From positions 1-64,000 of the forward strand of contig NZ_ATDN01000002.1 in NCBI RefSeq assembly GCF_004014805.1: 64,000 nucleotides of DNA, read 5' to 3'. The notes under the pieces are model-generated. The model searched no databases. It was not told the origin of the DNA and saw nothing but the letters and a program-made list of their open reading frames with translations. Source of the stretch: Mycolicibacterium elephantis DSM 44368 (lineage in GTDB: Bacteria > Actinomycetota > Actinomycetes > Mycobacteriales > Mycobacteriaceae). The stretch's first letter is position 1; every line of letters starts with the position of its first letter. Made by a program: the position numbers and the translations under genes. This document shows, in pieces, positions 11,739-19,921 of the stretch.

Positions 11739-12307
11739 AACACGTAGTGCGGCACCAGTTCGTGGGCGCGCTGCAGGTTGGTCTGCATGCAGTCCGGATC
11801 GGGCTCGGAGTAGATCGGCGAGTAGAACAGCGACTGCTGCAGCACGCCGTAGCTGGTGTCGAACGCGATCATGCAGGTGATCCACCAGCGGTTGTTCCAG
11901 TCCGTGGGCTTCATGATCCACCACTGCGCGGCGCGGTGCCCGTCGATGTCCAGCTCGACCGCGTCGGGCGGCAGGGTCTCCTCGTAGGTGCGCCAGACGA
12001 TCGCCTCGACGGCCATCTGGTAGTTCCCGGCGTCGTACTTGCAGCGCAGCTGATCCTCCGGAACCGGCGGGGTGAAGGCCAGACCCAGGCCCTGCACCAC
12101 GTCGAGCGGAATCTCGGTGCACGGATTGAACGGCGACGGATCGATCGTCTCGACAACCGGCCACTTGATCGTGGTGGTGACGTTCGTCATCGGCAGGTCC
12201 GCCGAGCGCACCTGGGTCGGCCGGCCGGACGGGTTGGTCTGCCAGACCACGATCACCGCCGCGAACAGCGCACATGCCGCCGCGGCAAGGCGCAGTTTGG
12301 CGACCAT
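11735..12307 (-). CDS. DUF3558 family membrane-anchored or secreted protein
   Basis: 190 residues from ATG 12307 (MVAKLRLAAAAC...), giving an N-terminal hydrophobic segment without a convincing lipobox, so an uncleaved anchor or signal peptide. The outer domain has the DUF3558 hallmarks FNPCTEIP and a later conserved CKYDAGNYQM; cysteines are at positions suited to disulfides. In M. tuberculosis the neighbour of Rv2795c is the lipoprotein LppV (Rv2796c), which may be the counterpart. Function unknown. It overlaps the upstream convergent gene by 4 nt. Confidence 0.8.
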   Translation of the reverse strand: MVAKLRLAAAACALFAAVIVVWQTNPSGRPTQVRSADLPMTNVTTTIKWPVVETIDPSPFNPCTEIPLDVVQGLGLAFTPPVPEDQLRCKYDAGNYQMAVEAIVWRTYEETLPPDAVELDIDGHRAAQWWIMKPTDWNNRWWITCMIAFDTSYGVLQQSLFYSPIYSEPDPDCMQTNLQRAHELVPHYVF

Positions 12308-12468
12308 CACACCTCCTGCTCGTCGAGGCGGCCACGTCGCCGCCCGCTGTCCGACCTTGCCGGGAGTGTAGCGGTGCCCGCTGCGCCCCCGACGGATAAA
12401 CAAGAACATGTTCTAGTTGCCGGACGGGCGCGGCACCCGCGGGCGAACAGCGGCCGCGACCGCGCAAG

Positions 12469-12474
12469 TAGGCT
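12469..12474 (+). promoter_or_regulatory. -10 hexamer of pptH
   Basis: TAGGCT lies 8 nt before the GTG start of pptH, compatible with a leaderless or near-leaderless transcript. Confidence 0.5.
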
Positions 12475-12482
12475 GGTCGGCT

Positions 12483-13414
12483 GTGACCCGCGATGGCCGA
12501 CGACCCACCCTCTGGGCGATCAGCGACCTTCACACCGGTCACACGGGCAACAAACCGGTGACCGAGGCGCTGCACCCGGCGACCCCCGACGACTGGCTGA
12601 TCGTCGCGGGCGACGTCGCTGAGCGCACCGACGAGATCCGGTGGGCACTGGATCTGCTGCGTAAGCGGTTCGCCAAGGTCATCTGGATCCCGGGCAACCA
12701 CGAGCTGTGGATCACCAACCGCGACCCGATGCAGATCTTCGGCAAGGCCCGCTACGACTACCTCGTCAACATGTGCGACGAGATGGGCATCATCACCCCC
12801 GAGCATCCGTATCCGGTGTGGACGGAGGGCGGCGGCCCGGCCACCATCGTGCCGATGTTCCTGCTGTACGACTACACGTTCCTACCGGCCGGTGCGGCCA
12901 CCAAGGCCGAGGGCCTGGCCGTCGCGCGCGAACGCAACGTGGTCGGCACCGACGAGTTCCTGTTGTCGGCCGAGCCCTACGCCACCCGCGACGCGTGGTG
13001 CCGCGAGCGGGTGGCCTACACCCGCAAGCGACTCGAGGACCTCGACTGGATGACGCCGACGGTGCTGGTCAACCACTTCCCGCTGGTCCGCGAACCGTGC
13101 GAGGCGATGTTCTATCCGGAGTTCTCGCTGTGGTGCGGCACCACCGCCACCGCCGACTGGCACACCCGCTACAACGCGATCTGCTCGGTGTACGGGCACC
13201 TGCACATCCCGCGCACCACCTGGTATGACGGCGTCCGCTTCGAGGAGGTGTCGGTCGGCTACCCGCGGGAGTGGCGGCGCCGCAAGCCGTATCGCTGGAC
13301 CCCGCGTATCCGGCCGGCTACCTCAACGAGTTCGGCGGCCACTTCGAGATCACCCAGGAGATGCGCGACAACGCCGCCAAGATCGGCCAGCGCATCAGGG
13401 CGAGGCGGTCATGA
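12483..13414 (+). pseudogene. pptH: PptH-type metallophosphoesterase with C-terminal frameshift
   Basis: Orthologue of Rv2795c, the phosphopantetheinyl hydrolase that opposes PptT in M. tuberculosis. All metallophosphoesterase motifs are intact: SDLHTGH, GDVAE, GNHELW, NHFPL and GHLHIPRT. After RRKPYRW (TGG at 13296-13298) the frame is lost: the family C-terminus continues one frame over as [16 protein letters not shown] and stops at 13412-13414, overlapping the pptT ATG as expected for an intact operon. From GTG 12483 to that stop is 932 nt, two more than a multiple of three, so a loss of 19 nt (or another length 1 mod 3) just after the TGG would explain it. In the unshifted frame there is no stop until 14969. 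Either an inactivating mutation or a sequence error. Confidence 0.8.
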
Positions 13415-14091
13415 CGACGACGGCCACCTTGTTGTCGGGTGTGCTGCCCGCGTCCATCCCCGAACTCGCCGCCGCCGAACGGTACGACGACCCGGCCGAG
13501 ATCGCGCCGCTGCCGGAAGAGGAGCCGCTGATCGCGCGGTCGGTGCCCAAGCGGCGCAACGAGTTCATCACCGTGCGCCACTGCGCCCGCCAGGCGCTCA
13601 GCCAGCTCGGTGTGGGCCCGGTCCCGATCCTCAAGGGGGACAAGGGCGAGCCGCGCTGGCCCGACGGCGTGGTCGGCAGCCTGACCCATTGCGAGGGGTT
13701 CCGCGGTGCTGCCGTCGCCAGACAGGGCGCGGTGCGCTCGGTGGGCATCGACGCCGAACCGCACGGGGTGCTGCCCGACGGCGTGCTCGACGCGATCAGC
13801 CTTCCGGCCGAGCGAGCCGAACTGGCCGAGCTGCCCGCCGGTCTGCACTGGGATCGAATCCTGTTCTGCGCCAAGGAGGCGACCTACAAGGCCTGGTTTC
13901 CGGTGACCCGCCGGTGGCTCGGGTTCGAAGATGCGCACATCGTCTTCGACGTCGACGCGAGCGGCAGCGCGGGCCGATTCGTCTCGCGGATCCTCATCGA
14001 CCCGGCCGCGCTGAGCGGCCCGCCGCTGGAGATGCTGTCGGGCCGCTGGTCGGTGCGGGACGGTCTGACGCTCACCGCCATCGTCTTATGA
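13411..14091 (+). CDS. pptT: 4'-phosphopantetheinyl transferase PptT
   Basis: Sfp-type transferase that moves phosphopantetheine from CoA onto carrier domains of polyketide synthases, siderophore synthetases and AcpM; essential in M. tuberculosis (Rv2794c). 226 residues from ATG 13411. Visible motifs: SLTHCEG, the Mg/CoA-binding VGIDAEPHG and the catalytic [11 protein letters not shown] (W/F-x-x-KE-A signature). It overlaps the original pptH stop and the truB start (ATGA), so pptH-pptT-truB is one operon. Confidence 0.93.
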   Translation: MTTTATLLSGVLPASIPELAAAERYDDPAEIAPLPEEEPLIARSVPKRRNEFITVRHCARQALSQLGVGPVPILKGDKGEPRWPDGVVGSLTHCEGFRGAAVARQGAVRSVGIDAEPHGVLPDGVLDAISLPAERAELAELPAGLHWDRILFCAKEATYKAWFPVTRRWLGFEDAHIVFDVDASGSAGRFVSRILIDPAALSGPPLEMLSGRWSVRDGLTLTAIVL

Positions 14092-14969
14092 CCGAGGCGG
14101 GTCTTGTCATCGTCGACAAGCCGGCGGGAATGACCAGCCACGATGTGGTCGGCCGCTGCCGGCGCATCTTCGGCACCCGCAAGGTCGGGCACGCCGGGAC
14201 TCTCGATCCGATGGCGACCGGCGTGCTGGTCGTCGGCATCGCGCGCGCCACCAAGATCCTCGGCCTGCTGACGACCACCGACAAGTCGTATGCGGCCACG
14301 ATCCGGCTGGGCCAGACGACGTCCACCGAGGACGCCGAAGGTGAAGTGCTGCAGACGGTTTCGGCAGCCGACGTCAGCGACGCCCGGATCGAGGCCGCGG
14401 TGGCGGCGCTGCGCGGTGAGATCGAGCAGATCCCGTCAGCGGTCAGCGCGGTCAAGGTCGGCGGGCAGCGGGCCTACAAGCTCGCCCGCGAAGGACAGCC
14501 CGTCGAGTTGGCCCCGCGCAAGGTCAGGATCGACCGGTTCGACGTGCTCGAAATCCGCCGCCAAGACGGGCTCGTCGACGTCGATGTGGAGGTGACCTGC
14601 TCCAGCGGCACCTACATCCGGGCGCTCGCCCGTGACGTCGGCGCCGCGCTGGGCGTCGGCGGCCACCTCGCCGCGCTGCGCCGCACCCGGGTCGGCAAAT
14701 TCGGGTTGGACCAGGCGCGCAGCCTCGACGCCCTCGCCGATGAACCGCGGCTGTCGTACTCGCTCGACGAAGCGTGCCTGCTGTCGTTTCCGCGCCGCGA
14801 CCTCACAGCCGAGGAGGCCGAGTCCGCCAGCCACGGCCGGGCCCTGGCCCCCGCCGGCATTGACGGCATCTACGCGGCCACCGCCCCCGACGGACGCGTC
14901 ATCGCGTTGTTGCAGGACCGGTCGGCACGCACGAAATCCGTCGTCGTGCTGCGCCCCGCGACCCTGTAG
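14088..14969 (+). CDS. truB: tRNA pseudouridine(55) synthase
   Basis: Makes pseudouridine 55 in the T-loop of tRNAs. 293 residues from ATG 14088 overlapping the pptT stop. Catalytic motif [16 protein letters not shown] (Asp in TLDP), then [10 protein letters not shown], the [17 protein letters not shown] segment and the [15 protein letters not shown] motif, followed by an actinobacterial C-terminal domain. The frame is continuous, without a stop, with the pptH frame upstream; TruB itself is intact and complete. Confidence 0.93.
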   Translation: MTEAGLVIVDKPAGMTSHDVVGRCRRIFGTRKVGHAGTLDPMATGVLVVGIARATKILGLLTTTDKSYAATIRLGQTTSTEDAEGEVLQTVSAADVSDARIEAAVAALRGEIEQIPSAVSAVKVGGQRAYKLAREGQPVELAPRKVRIDRFDVLEIRRQDGLVDVDVEVTCSSGTYIRALARDVGAALGVGGHLAALRRTRVGKFGLDQARSLDALADEPRLSYSLDEACLLSFPRRDLTAEEAESASHGRALAPAGIDGIYAATAPDGRVIALLQDRSARTKSVVVLRPATL

Positions 14970-15051
14970 AGCACGGGACACTTCGGCATTCGCGGGCGGG
15001 AACAGGCTTACGGGCGCATACTGACGCCGCCTGCTACAGACGGGAGCCGAG

Positions 15052-15486
15052 ATGGCCTCTCCATACAAGCTGCTGCAGATCGCACTCGGCGTGTTCGGCG
15101 TGGTGGCGATCGCCCTGTACCCGCTGGCCGCACTGTGGCCGTCGGGGTGGGCGTGGCATCACGGCCCGCCTCACCATTCCGATTACTTCATGATGATTGT
15201 CGGCCTGTACGTGACGCTCGGGGTGTTCGCGTTGTGGGCGGCCCGAAATCCACGCGCGCACGTCAGCCTGATCTGGTTCGTGGTGTGGTCCAGTGCCGTT
15301 CACGCGGCGATCATGGCCGTGCAGTCGGTGCGGGGCGAGCAGGACATGGGACATCTGGTGGGCGATGTGCCCGCACTGGCCTTGGCCGCGATCGTCCTGG
15401 CGGTGCTGGTGCGGGCCGCAGGTCTGCGGGTCGGTGACGACTGGGCTCCGCACGTCGGCGCGGCTACGGACGAGGCTCGCCCGTGA
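15052..15486 (+). CDS. Small four-helix membrane protein (DUF6632-like)
   Basis: 144 residues with four predicted transmembrane helices and a conserved HHGPPHHSDYFMMIVGLYVT segment between helices 1 and 2. GGGAG precedes the ATG. It resembles DUF6632 membrane proteins of unknown function; the family name is from memory. The 3' end overlaps the convergent thioredoxin gene by 23 nt. Confidence 0.72.
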   Translation: MASPYKLLQIALGVFGVVAIALYPLAALWPSGWAWHHGPPHHSDYFMMIVGLYVTLGVFALWAARNPRAHVSLIWFVVWSSAVHAAIMAVQSVRGEQDMGHLVGDVPALALAAIVLAVLVRAAGLRVGDDWAPHVGAATDEARP

Positions 15487-15931
15487 GCTGCTGATCCAGC
15501 CAGCTCTGCAACTGCGCGAGCGGCACAGCGCCGGTCAGTCGGCCGATCTCGCGGCCGTCGCGGTGCAGGATCAGCAGCGGAATGCCCTGAACGCCGAAGC
15601 GGGAGGCCACTGTGGGCGCCTCGTCCACGTTCAGCTTGACCACCTTGAGCCGGCCGGCGCGTTGACGGGCGAGCTGTTCGAGGGCGGGCGCCACGGCACG
15701 ACACGGGCCACACCACGGCGCCCAGAAGTCCACCAGCACCGGCACCGACGACTGCAACTCGGCATCGAAGGTCTCAGCACCGGCCTCGACCAGCCACGGC
15801 AACGGCTTTCGGCAGTTTCCGCAGCGAGGCGTCCCGCGCGGCGTCGGGCGCACCCGGTTGCCCTTTCCGCAGTCGGGGCAGGTGATGATCGAAACCGCCT
15901 GTGCCGTGGGGCCGGTCGCGTTGCCGCTCAT
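15464..15931 (-). CDS. Thioredoxin with N-terminal zinc ribbon (Trx2/TrxC type)
   Basis: 155 residues from ATG 15931, which overlaps the upstream stop (ATGA). The N-terminus carries two CxxC pairs (CPDC, CGNC) forming a zinc ribbon as in E. coli TrxC; the thioredoxin fold follows with the active site FWAPWCGPC and the cis-Pro loop GIPLL. Third gene of a Prx-Grx-Trx operon; likely reduces peroxiredoxin or other oxidised thiols, and the zinc ribbon may sense oxidation. Confidence 0.9.
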   Translation of the reverse strand: MSGNATGPTAQAVSIITCPDCGKGNRVRPTPRGTPRCGNCRKPLPWLVEAGAETFDAELQSSVPVLVDFWAPWCGPCRAVAPALEQLARQRAGRLKVVKLNVDEAPTVASRFGVQGIPLLILHRDGREIGRLTGAVPLAQLQSWLDQQLTGEPRP

Positions 15932-16227
15932 CGCCGCCCGCTTCGCCGCAACGCCCACTGCAGCTCACCGATGCTCGGTTGCACCACCAGCTCACCACCG
16001 ATGTCGACCACCGGGTTGACCACTCGGCCCCCGGTCATCCACGCCAGCTGGGAATGGACCTCGGGGTGCTGGTCGAGATCGACGTAGCGGTAGGGGATTG
16101 CGCTGCGGTCGAGGTAGCGGCGCACCATCTGGGTCAGCGCACACCAGCGTCGGCCGTAGACGACGACGGGACGGAGCGCCGGTGCCGCCATGCGACCGCG
16201 CGGAGCAACCGTGGAAAGCATCGTCAT
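15928..16227 (-). CDS. Glutaredoxin-like protein with monothiol active site
   Basis: 99 residues. Glutaredoxin fold core with active site RRWCALTQ, where the second cysteine of the usual CxxC is absent, then YVDLDQHP and a VNPVVDIGGELV segment in place of the classical TVP loop. Likely a mycothiol-dependent (mycoredoxin-like) protein; the activity is inferred. A strong AAAGGAGG lies 9 nt before the ATG. Middle gene of the redox operon. Confidence 0.82.
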   Translation of the reverse strand: MTMLSTVAPRGRMAAPALRPVVVYGRRWCALTQMVRRYLDRSAIPYRYVDLDQHPEVHSQLAWMTGGRVVNPVVDIGGELVVQPSIGELQWALRRSGRR

Positions 16228-16243
16228 TGCCTCATACCTCCTT

Positions 16244-16810
16244 TCACGCCGTCAGCCGCTCGGGTCGGTCGGCGCGGGCGGCATCGACGGCATCCAGTAA
16301 TTCATAGATGTCCGGGACGTGGTGCAGGTACGGCGAGATGTGGCTGTAGGAGATATGCCCCTGCGGGTCGATCACGTAGATCGCGCGCTCGCTGAAGCCG
16401 TCGCGGTCGCGCCAGACGTGGTAGCGGCGCGCCACCTCCCCCTTGGGGTGGAAGTCCGACAGCAGCGGGATCGACAATCCGCGGGTGGCGGCCCACGCGC
16501 CATGACTGTAGATGCTGTCGACCGAGATGCCGAGGACCTGCGCATCCCTGGCCTCGAACTCATCGATTTCCTGCTGGTAGAGGTCGAGTTGCTGGCTGCA
16601 TCCCGGGCTCCAGTCCAGCGGGTAGAACACCAGCACGACGGGCCGGCCGCGGTGGTCGCTGAGCCGAATCACGTTGCCGGACGCGTCCGGCAGCGCGAAG
16701 TCGGGTGCCGGGGTGCCGACCGGCAGCGGCTGGTTGACGGCCTCACCCTCCATCGGGGGCGCGTCCTGCCACAGGTCCGCGATGTCGTGGGCCGTCACTG
16801 CGGTGGCCAT
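16244..16810 (-). CDS. AhpE-like 1-Cys peroxiredoxin
   Basis: 188 residues from ATG 16810 (14 further in-frame codons upstream are possible). AhpC/TSA fold: PDFALPD, VLVFYPLDWSPGCS with the peroxidatic cysteine (about residue 71) and a Ser in place of the usual Thr. No other cysteine is present, so it is a 1-Cys enzyme needing an external reductant; the glutaredoxin-like and thioredoxin genes immediately downstream are the obvious candidates. M. tuberculosis AhpE is likewise reduced by mycoredoxin. Confidence 0.87.
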   Translation of the reverse strand: MATAVTAHDIADLWQDAPPMEGEAVNQPLPVGTPAPDFALPDASGNVIRLSDHRGRPVVLVFYPLDWSPGCSQQLDLYQQEIDEFEARDAQVLGISVDSIYSHGAWAATRGLSIPLLSDFHPKGEVARRYHVWRDRDGFSERAIYVIDPQGHISYSHISPYLHHVPDIYELLDAVDAARADRPERLTA

Positions 16811-16983
16811 GCCGGTGGCTGACGCACGGTCACGCCGGATGCTGCGCCACATCCCATGACGATGCCGTGCAGGACCGACAACGCCTTTTTCTCCGCACCC
16901 TCGGGTATCTCGGATGCCAAATGAGCGAACTGCTGCTTGAGTTCGCCCAACGCTTGAGGAAAACCGTTGCTACGCAAGCTCAT
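16795..16983 (-). CDS. Small hypothetical protein preceding the redox operon
   Basis: 62 residues from ATG 16983 (MSLRSNGFPQAL...), with GAGG 6 nt before the start; an ATG at 17004 would add seven residues. Helical middle (ELKQQFAHLASEIPEGAEKKAL) and a single Cys in IVMGCGA near the C-terminus; no family recognised. It overlaps the peroxiredoxin start by 16 nt, so translation may be coupled. Could also be a leader ORF. Confidence 0.45.
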   Translation of the reverse strand: MSLRSNGFPQALGELKQQFAHLASEIPEGAEKKALSVLHGIVMGCGAASGVTVRQPPAWPPQ

Positions 16984-17308
16984 CACCTCCCTCGCAGTGG
17001 TCATGAACTTCAAAAGTCGTGTGGCGGTTGGTGCGCCGACGCTTGAGTCGGCCAACCCATCGACTGTTGACGGAATCCGGCAGGGGAGTATTCCCCGGCA
17101 GCGGCCGCCTTGGTCGAGATAACCTGCGGCACTCGGAATTACACGATGTACACGATGCGTTTTGCTTGACGAGGCTTCATTGGTTCAGGAAGGGGGACGT
17201 CGACGTGGCTGAAGACCGCCCCGCTGCTCGGTTTGCCGACGGGACAGGCGGGCCTGTTCTGACGCACCCGCCGGTGGCGCGACGCATCGCGCGGACCGCG
17301 TGGATCGG
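16984..17308. other. Intergenic region upstream of the redox operon
   Basis: About 325 nt between the redox operon (transcribed leftward) and the 3' end of mntR. It should contain the redox promoter, but no hexamer stands out. GGGGA-GTAT-TCCCC at 17083-17096 is a short palindrome that could be an operator. A 35-codon plus-strand frame from GTG 17205 with an AAGGGGG upstream is possible but matches nothing I know. Confidence 0.5.
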
Positions 17309-18013
17309 CTAACCGATCACCCAGATCGCCTCTGCGGCGGGGCTGCCCAGATCCACCGTGGTGCCGGGATCGTTCTCGCCGGCGTCGGCGGGCTTGACGG
17401 CCACCGAGATCATGCCCGCGAAATCGAGGCGGGCCAGCACCTGCAACCGTGAGTCCAAACTGATGCCGACGCTGTCGAAGTAGCGCAGCATCTCCGGGTC
17501 CGCGTCGGAGATGCGGGCCACGGTGCCGGTGTCCCCGTCGTCGCAGACCGACAACTGCCGCGCAGGCGGCGTCGGCACCCGCCCGTCGGGGGCGGGAATC
17601 GGGTCGCCGTGCGGATCGCGGGTGGGATACCCGAGCTTGGCGTCGATGCGGTCGAGCATCCGGTCCGAGACCGCATGCTCGAGCACCTCGGCCTCGTCGT
17701 GCACCTCGTCCCAGCTGTAGCCGAGTTCACGCACGAGGAAGGTCTCCATGAGCCGATGCCTGCGCACCATCGCCAGCGCCGCCGCGCGGCCGGCGTCGGT
17801 CAACGTCACCGCGCCGTACTTCTCGTGGTTGACCAGCCCCTGGTCGGCCAGTTTGCGAATCGACTCCGACGCGGTGCTCGCCGATACGCCGAGGCGCTCG
17901 GCCAACAGCTTGGTGCTGACCTTTTCCAGCGACCACTCCTGGACGGTCCAGATGACCTTCAAATAGTCCTGGGCAACCGTCGTCAGGTCACGCGCATCGC
18001 CGGCGACACTCAC
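17309..18013 (-). CDS. mntR: DtxR-family metal-dependent regulator (MntR/SirR)
   Basis: Orthologue of Rv2788 (SirR/MntR), a Mn-responsive repressor of manganese uptake. 234 residues from a GTG start: N-terminal winged helix (TKLLAERLGVSASTASESIRK), dimerisation/metal domain with VRRHRLMETFL and W-DEVHDEAEVLEHAVSD supplying His/Glu metal ligands, and a C-terminal SH3-like/FeoA domain. A TAAACT lies 8 nt before the start. No transporter gene is adjacent in this window. Confidence 0.9.
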   Translation of the reverse strand: MSVAGDARDLTTVAQDYLKVIWTVQEWSLEKVSTKLLAERLGVSASTASESIRKLADQGLVNHEKYGAVTLTDAGRAAALAMVRRHRLMETFLVRELGYSWDEVHDEAEVLEHAVSDRMLDRIDAKLGYPTRDPHGDPIPAPDGRVPTPPARQLSVCDDGDTGTVARISDADPEMLRYFDSVGISLDSRLQVLARLDFAGMISVAVKPADAGENDPGTTVDLGSPAAEAIWVIG

Positions 18014-18081
18014 AGTCAGAAAGTTTAGGCAATCATCACCTCATCTGGGGATCTCGCGAAGCCGGGCGGCATGGCGGGCCG

Positions 18082-18087
18082 TAGGCT
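18082..18087 (+). promoter_or_regulatory. -10 hexamer of ribF (leaderless)
   Basis: TAGGCT, 7 nt before GTG 18095. This position supports the GTG over the upstream ATG at 18071. Confidence 0.65.
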
Positions 18088-18094
18088 TGCCACT

Positions 18095-19078
18095 GTGCAG
18101 CGCTGGCGCGGACAGGAGGATATCCCCACCGACTGGGGCCGATGCGTCATCACGATCGGTGTGTTCGACGGTGTGCATCGAGGGCACCAGGAGCTGATCA
18201 AGCATGCGGTCAAGGCCGGTCGCGCCCGCGGCGTGCCGACCGTGTTGATGACGTTCGATCCCCATCCGATGGAGGTCGTGTTCCCGGGCAGCCATCCGGC
18301 GCAGCTGACCACGCTGACCCGGCGTGCCGAACTGGTCGAGGAACTCGGCATCGACGTGTTTCTGGTGATGCCGTTCACCGCCGACTTCATGAAGTTGACC
18401 CCGGAGCGCTACGTCCACGAGCTGCTGGTCGAGCGTTTGCACGTGGTCGAGGTGGTGGTTGGAGAGAACTTCACGTTCGGCAAGAAGGCCGCGGGCAACG
18501 TCGCGCTGCTGCGCAAGGCCGGCGAGCGGTTCGGCTTCGCGGTCGAAAGCATGTCGCTGGTCTCGGAGGTGACCGAACACGACGGCGACGAGGTCGTCAC
18601 GTTCTCGTCGACCTACATCCGCTCGTGTGTGGACGCCGGTGACGTCGTCGCCGCCGCCGAGGCGCTCGGCAGGCCGCACCGCGTCGAGGGAGTGGTGGTC
18701 CGCGGTGACGGGCGCGGAAAGGTACTCGGCTTTCCCACGGCCAACGTGGCACCGCCGATGTACGCGGCCATCCCCGCCGACGGCGTGTACGCCGCATGGT
18801 TCACCGTGCTGGGCCACGGCCCGATCGCCGGCTCGGTGATCCCGGGGGAGCGGTATCAGGCCGCGGTGTCGGTGGGCACCAATCCCACGTTCTCCGGACG
18901 GACGCGCACGGTGGAGGCATTCGTGCTCGACACCAACGCCGACCTGTACGGCCAGCACGTCGCGCTGGACTTCGTCGCGCGCATCCGCGGCCAGGAGAAG
19001 TTCGACAATGTCGAGGATCTGGTCGAAGCGATGGGCGCCGACACCGAGCGGGCCCGCTCGATCCTGGCAGCGCACTAG
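18095..19078 (+). CDS. ribF: Bifunctional riboflavin kinase / FAD synthetase
   Basis: Makes FMN and FAD from riboflavin. 327 residues from GTG 18095 (VQRWRGQ), matching the M. tuberculosis start. N-terminal nucleotidyltransferase with GVFDGVHRGHQ and TFDPHPMEV, an STYIRS segment, then the flavokinase domain with GKVLGFPTANV, GVYAAW and the VGTNPTF segment. Divergent from mntR across an 81-bp gap. Confidence 0.95.
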   Translation: MQRWRGQEDIPTDWGRCVITIGVFDGVHRGHQELIKHAVKAGRARGVPTVLMTFDPHPMEVVFPGSHPAQLTTLTRRAELVEELGIDVFLVMPFTADFMKLTPERYVHELLVERLHVVEVVVGENFTFGKKAAGNVALLRKAGERFGFAVESMSLVSEVTEHDGDEVVTFSSTYIRSCVDAGDVVAAAEALGRPHRVEGVVVRGDGRGKVLGFPTANVAPPMYAAIPADGVYAAWFTVLGHGPIAGSVIPGERYQAAVSVGTNPTFSGRTRTVEAFVLDTNADLYGQHVALDFVARIRGQEKFDNVEDLVEAMGADTERARSILAAH

Positions 19079-19242
19079 CGTCTCTGTCTCGGTCGTGGCG
19101 ACGGCACCCCACTGTCCGTCGCGAGTTTCCTGTCGCGAGATGTACACCATGGTCGTGATCTGGCGCTGATAGCAGCCCTGTTGTACGTTTCGCGAGCGTG
19201 TCGCCGCGCTCGGCGGATTTCGCCGGCATAACCGCCCGCTGC

Positions 19243-19248
19243 TAAACT
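19243..19248 (+). promoter_or_regulatory. Candidate -10 hexamer of rpsO
   Basis: TAAACT about 85 nt before the rpsO start; would give a leader of about 78 nt. S15 often controls its own leader, but no pseudoknot was identified by eye. Confidence 0.45.
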
Positions 19249-19332
19249 CCACAGCCGACCCGGCGTGCGCTGCAGTTCGCGGTGGCCACCCGGAAGAGAC
19301 CTGTCGCGGACCGATGGATATGGAGTTACTTC

Positions 19333-19602
19333 GTGGCGCTCACCGCCGAACAGAAAAAAGAGATTCTCAGCCAGTACGGCCTGCATGAGACCGACACCGG
19401 CTCACCGGAAGCCCAGGTCGCGCTGCTGACCAAGCGGATCACCGACCTGACCGAGCATCTGAAGGTGCACAAGCACGACCACCACTCCCGGCGGGGCCTG
19501 CTGCTGCTGGTCGGCCGCAGGCGCCGGCTGCTGAAGTACGTCGCCCAGGTCGACGTGGAGCGGTACCGCTCGCTGATCGAGCGGCTCGGCCTGCGTCGCT
19601 GA
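19333..19602 (+). CDS. rpsO: 30S ribosomal protein S15
   Basis: 89 residues from GTG 19333 ([12 protein letters not shown]). Conserved S15 body: [14 protein letters not shown], then [15 protein letters not shown] and the rRNA-binding RRRRLLKYV segment. Binds helices 20-22 of 16S rRNA early in 30S assembly. Starts upstream would extend into the non-conserved leader. Followed by pnp after a long leader, the classic rpsO-pnp order; the lipoprotein gene lppU found between them in M. tuberculosis is absent. Confidence 0.96.
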   Translation: MALTAEQKKEILSQYGLHETDTGSPEAQVALLTKRITDLTEHLKVHKHDHHSRRGLLLLVGRRRRLLKYVAQVDVERYRSLIERLGLRR

Positions 19603-19665
19603 CCTCCCACCGGCCACATTGGCCGCCCAATTGGCCGCCCATACTTCGCCGTACCTGCGGCAATG

Positions 19666-19671
19666 TAGGAT
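19666..19671 (+). promoter_or_regulatory. Candidate -10 hexamer of pnp
   Basis: TAGGAT about 250 nt upstream of pnp; a -35 element is not evident. Confidence 0.35.
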
Positions 19672-19789
19672 GGATGAGTTCACAAAGCCATCCGGCTCGA
19701 ACGTCAGGGTGCGGTTTTCGCAGTTCCGCGCAAACCGCTCCCGCGCGTCATATCGCGAACCCGCCTGATCGCGCGGTCTTCGGTAGTGG

Positions 19790-19823
19790 CTGCCGGGTTC
19801 CCCAATCCGGGGTAGACCGGCAG
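19790..19823 (+). promoter_or_regulatory. Stem-loop in pnp leader
   Basis: CTGCCGG (19790-19796) pairs with CCGGCAG (19817-19823), with an inner CCCC/GGGG stem (19800-19803 with 19809-19812). In E. coli, PNPase represses its own mRNA after RNase III cleaves a leader stem-loop; a similar role here is an inference. Confidence 0.6.
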
Positions 19824-19921
19824 CTTCGACTGATGGCCGTAGCCGCATCCAGGCCGATGGTTTTCACGCTGTGATGTCGCGAAACAGCTGAAAAGAATCC
19901 AGAGAGGCCATACGGACGCAT

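Larger units (their letters stand above)
19603..19921 (+). other. pnp leader / intergenic region
   Basis: 319 nt without a supported gene. It begins with a 12-bp tandem duplication (ATTGGCCGCCCA at 19618-19629 and 19630-19641), then a TAGGAT hexamer at 19666-19671 that could start a leader of about 240 nt, and a strong stem-loop at 19790-19823. GAGAGG lies close to the pnp start. Confidence 0.6.

Noticed and set aside
12417..14969. A natural 850-residue PptH-TruB fusion gene
   Set aside because: The middle part has no protein-like character, and pptT in another frame is essential and conserved; better explained as a frameshift in pptH.
17083..17096. DosR box upstream of the redox operon
   Set aside because: GGGGAGTATTCCCC is palindrome-like but matches too few positions of the DosR consensus as I know it.
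17019..17312. 97-residue plus-strand frame between the redox operon and mntR
   Set aside because: No conserved features and poor start context; only a 35-codon version from GTG 17205 has a plausible ribosome-binding site, which is too little to call.
19674..19874. 66-residue frame in the pnp leader
   Set aside because: Lies in structured leader sequence, has no ribosome-binding site and no recognisable protein features; not the missing lppU.
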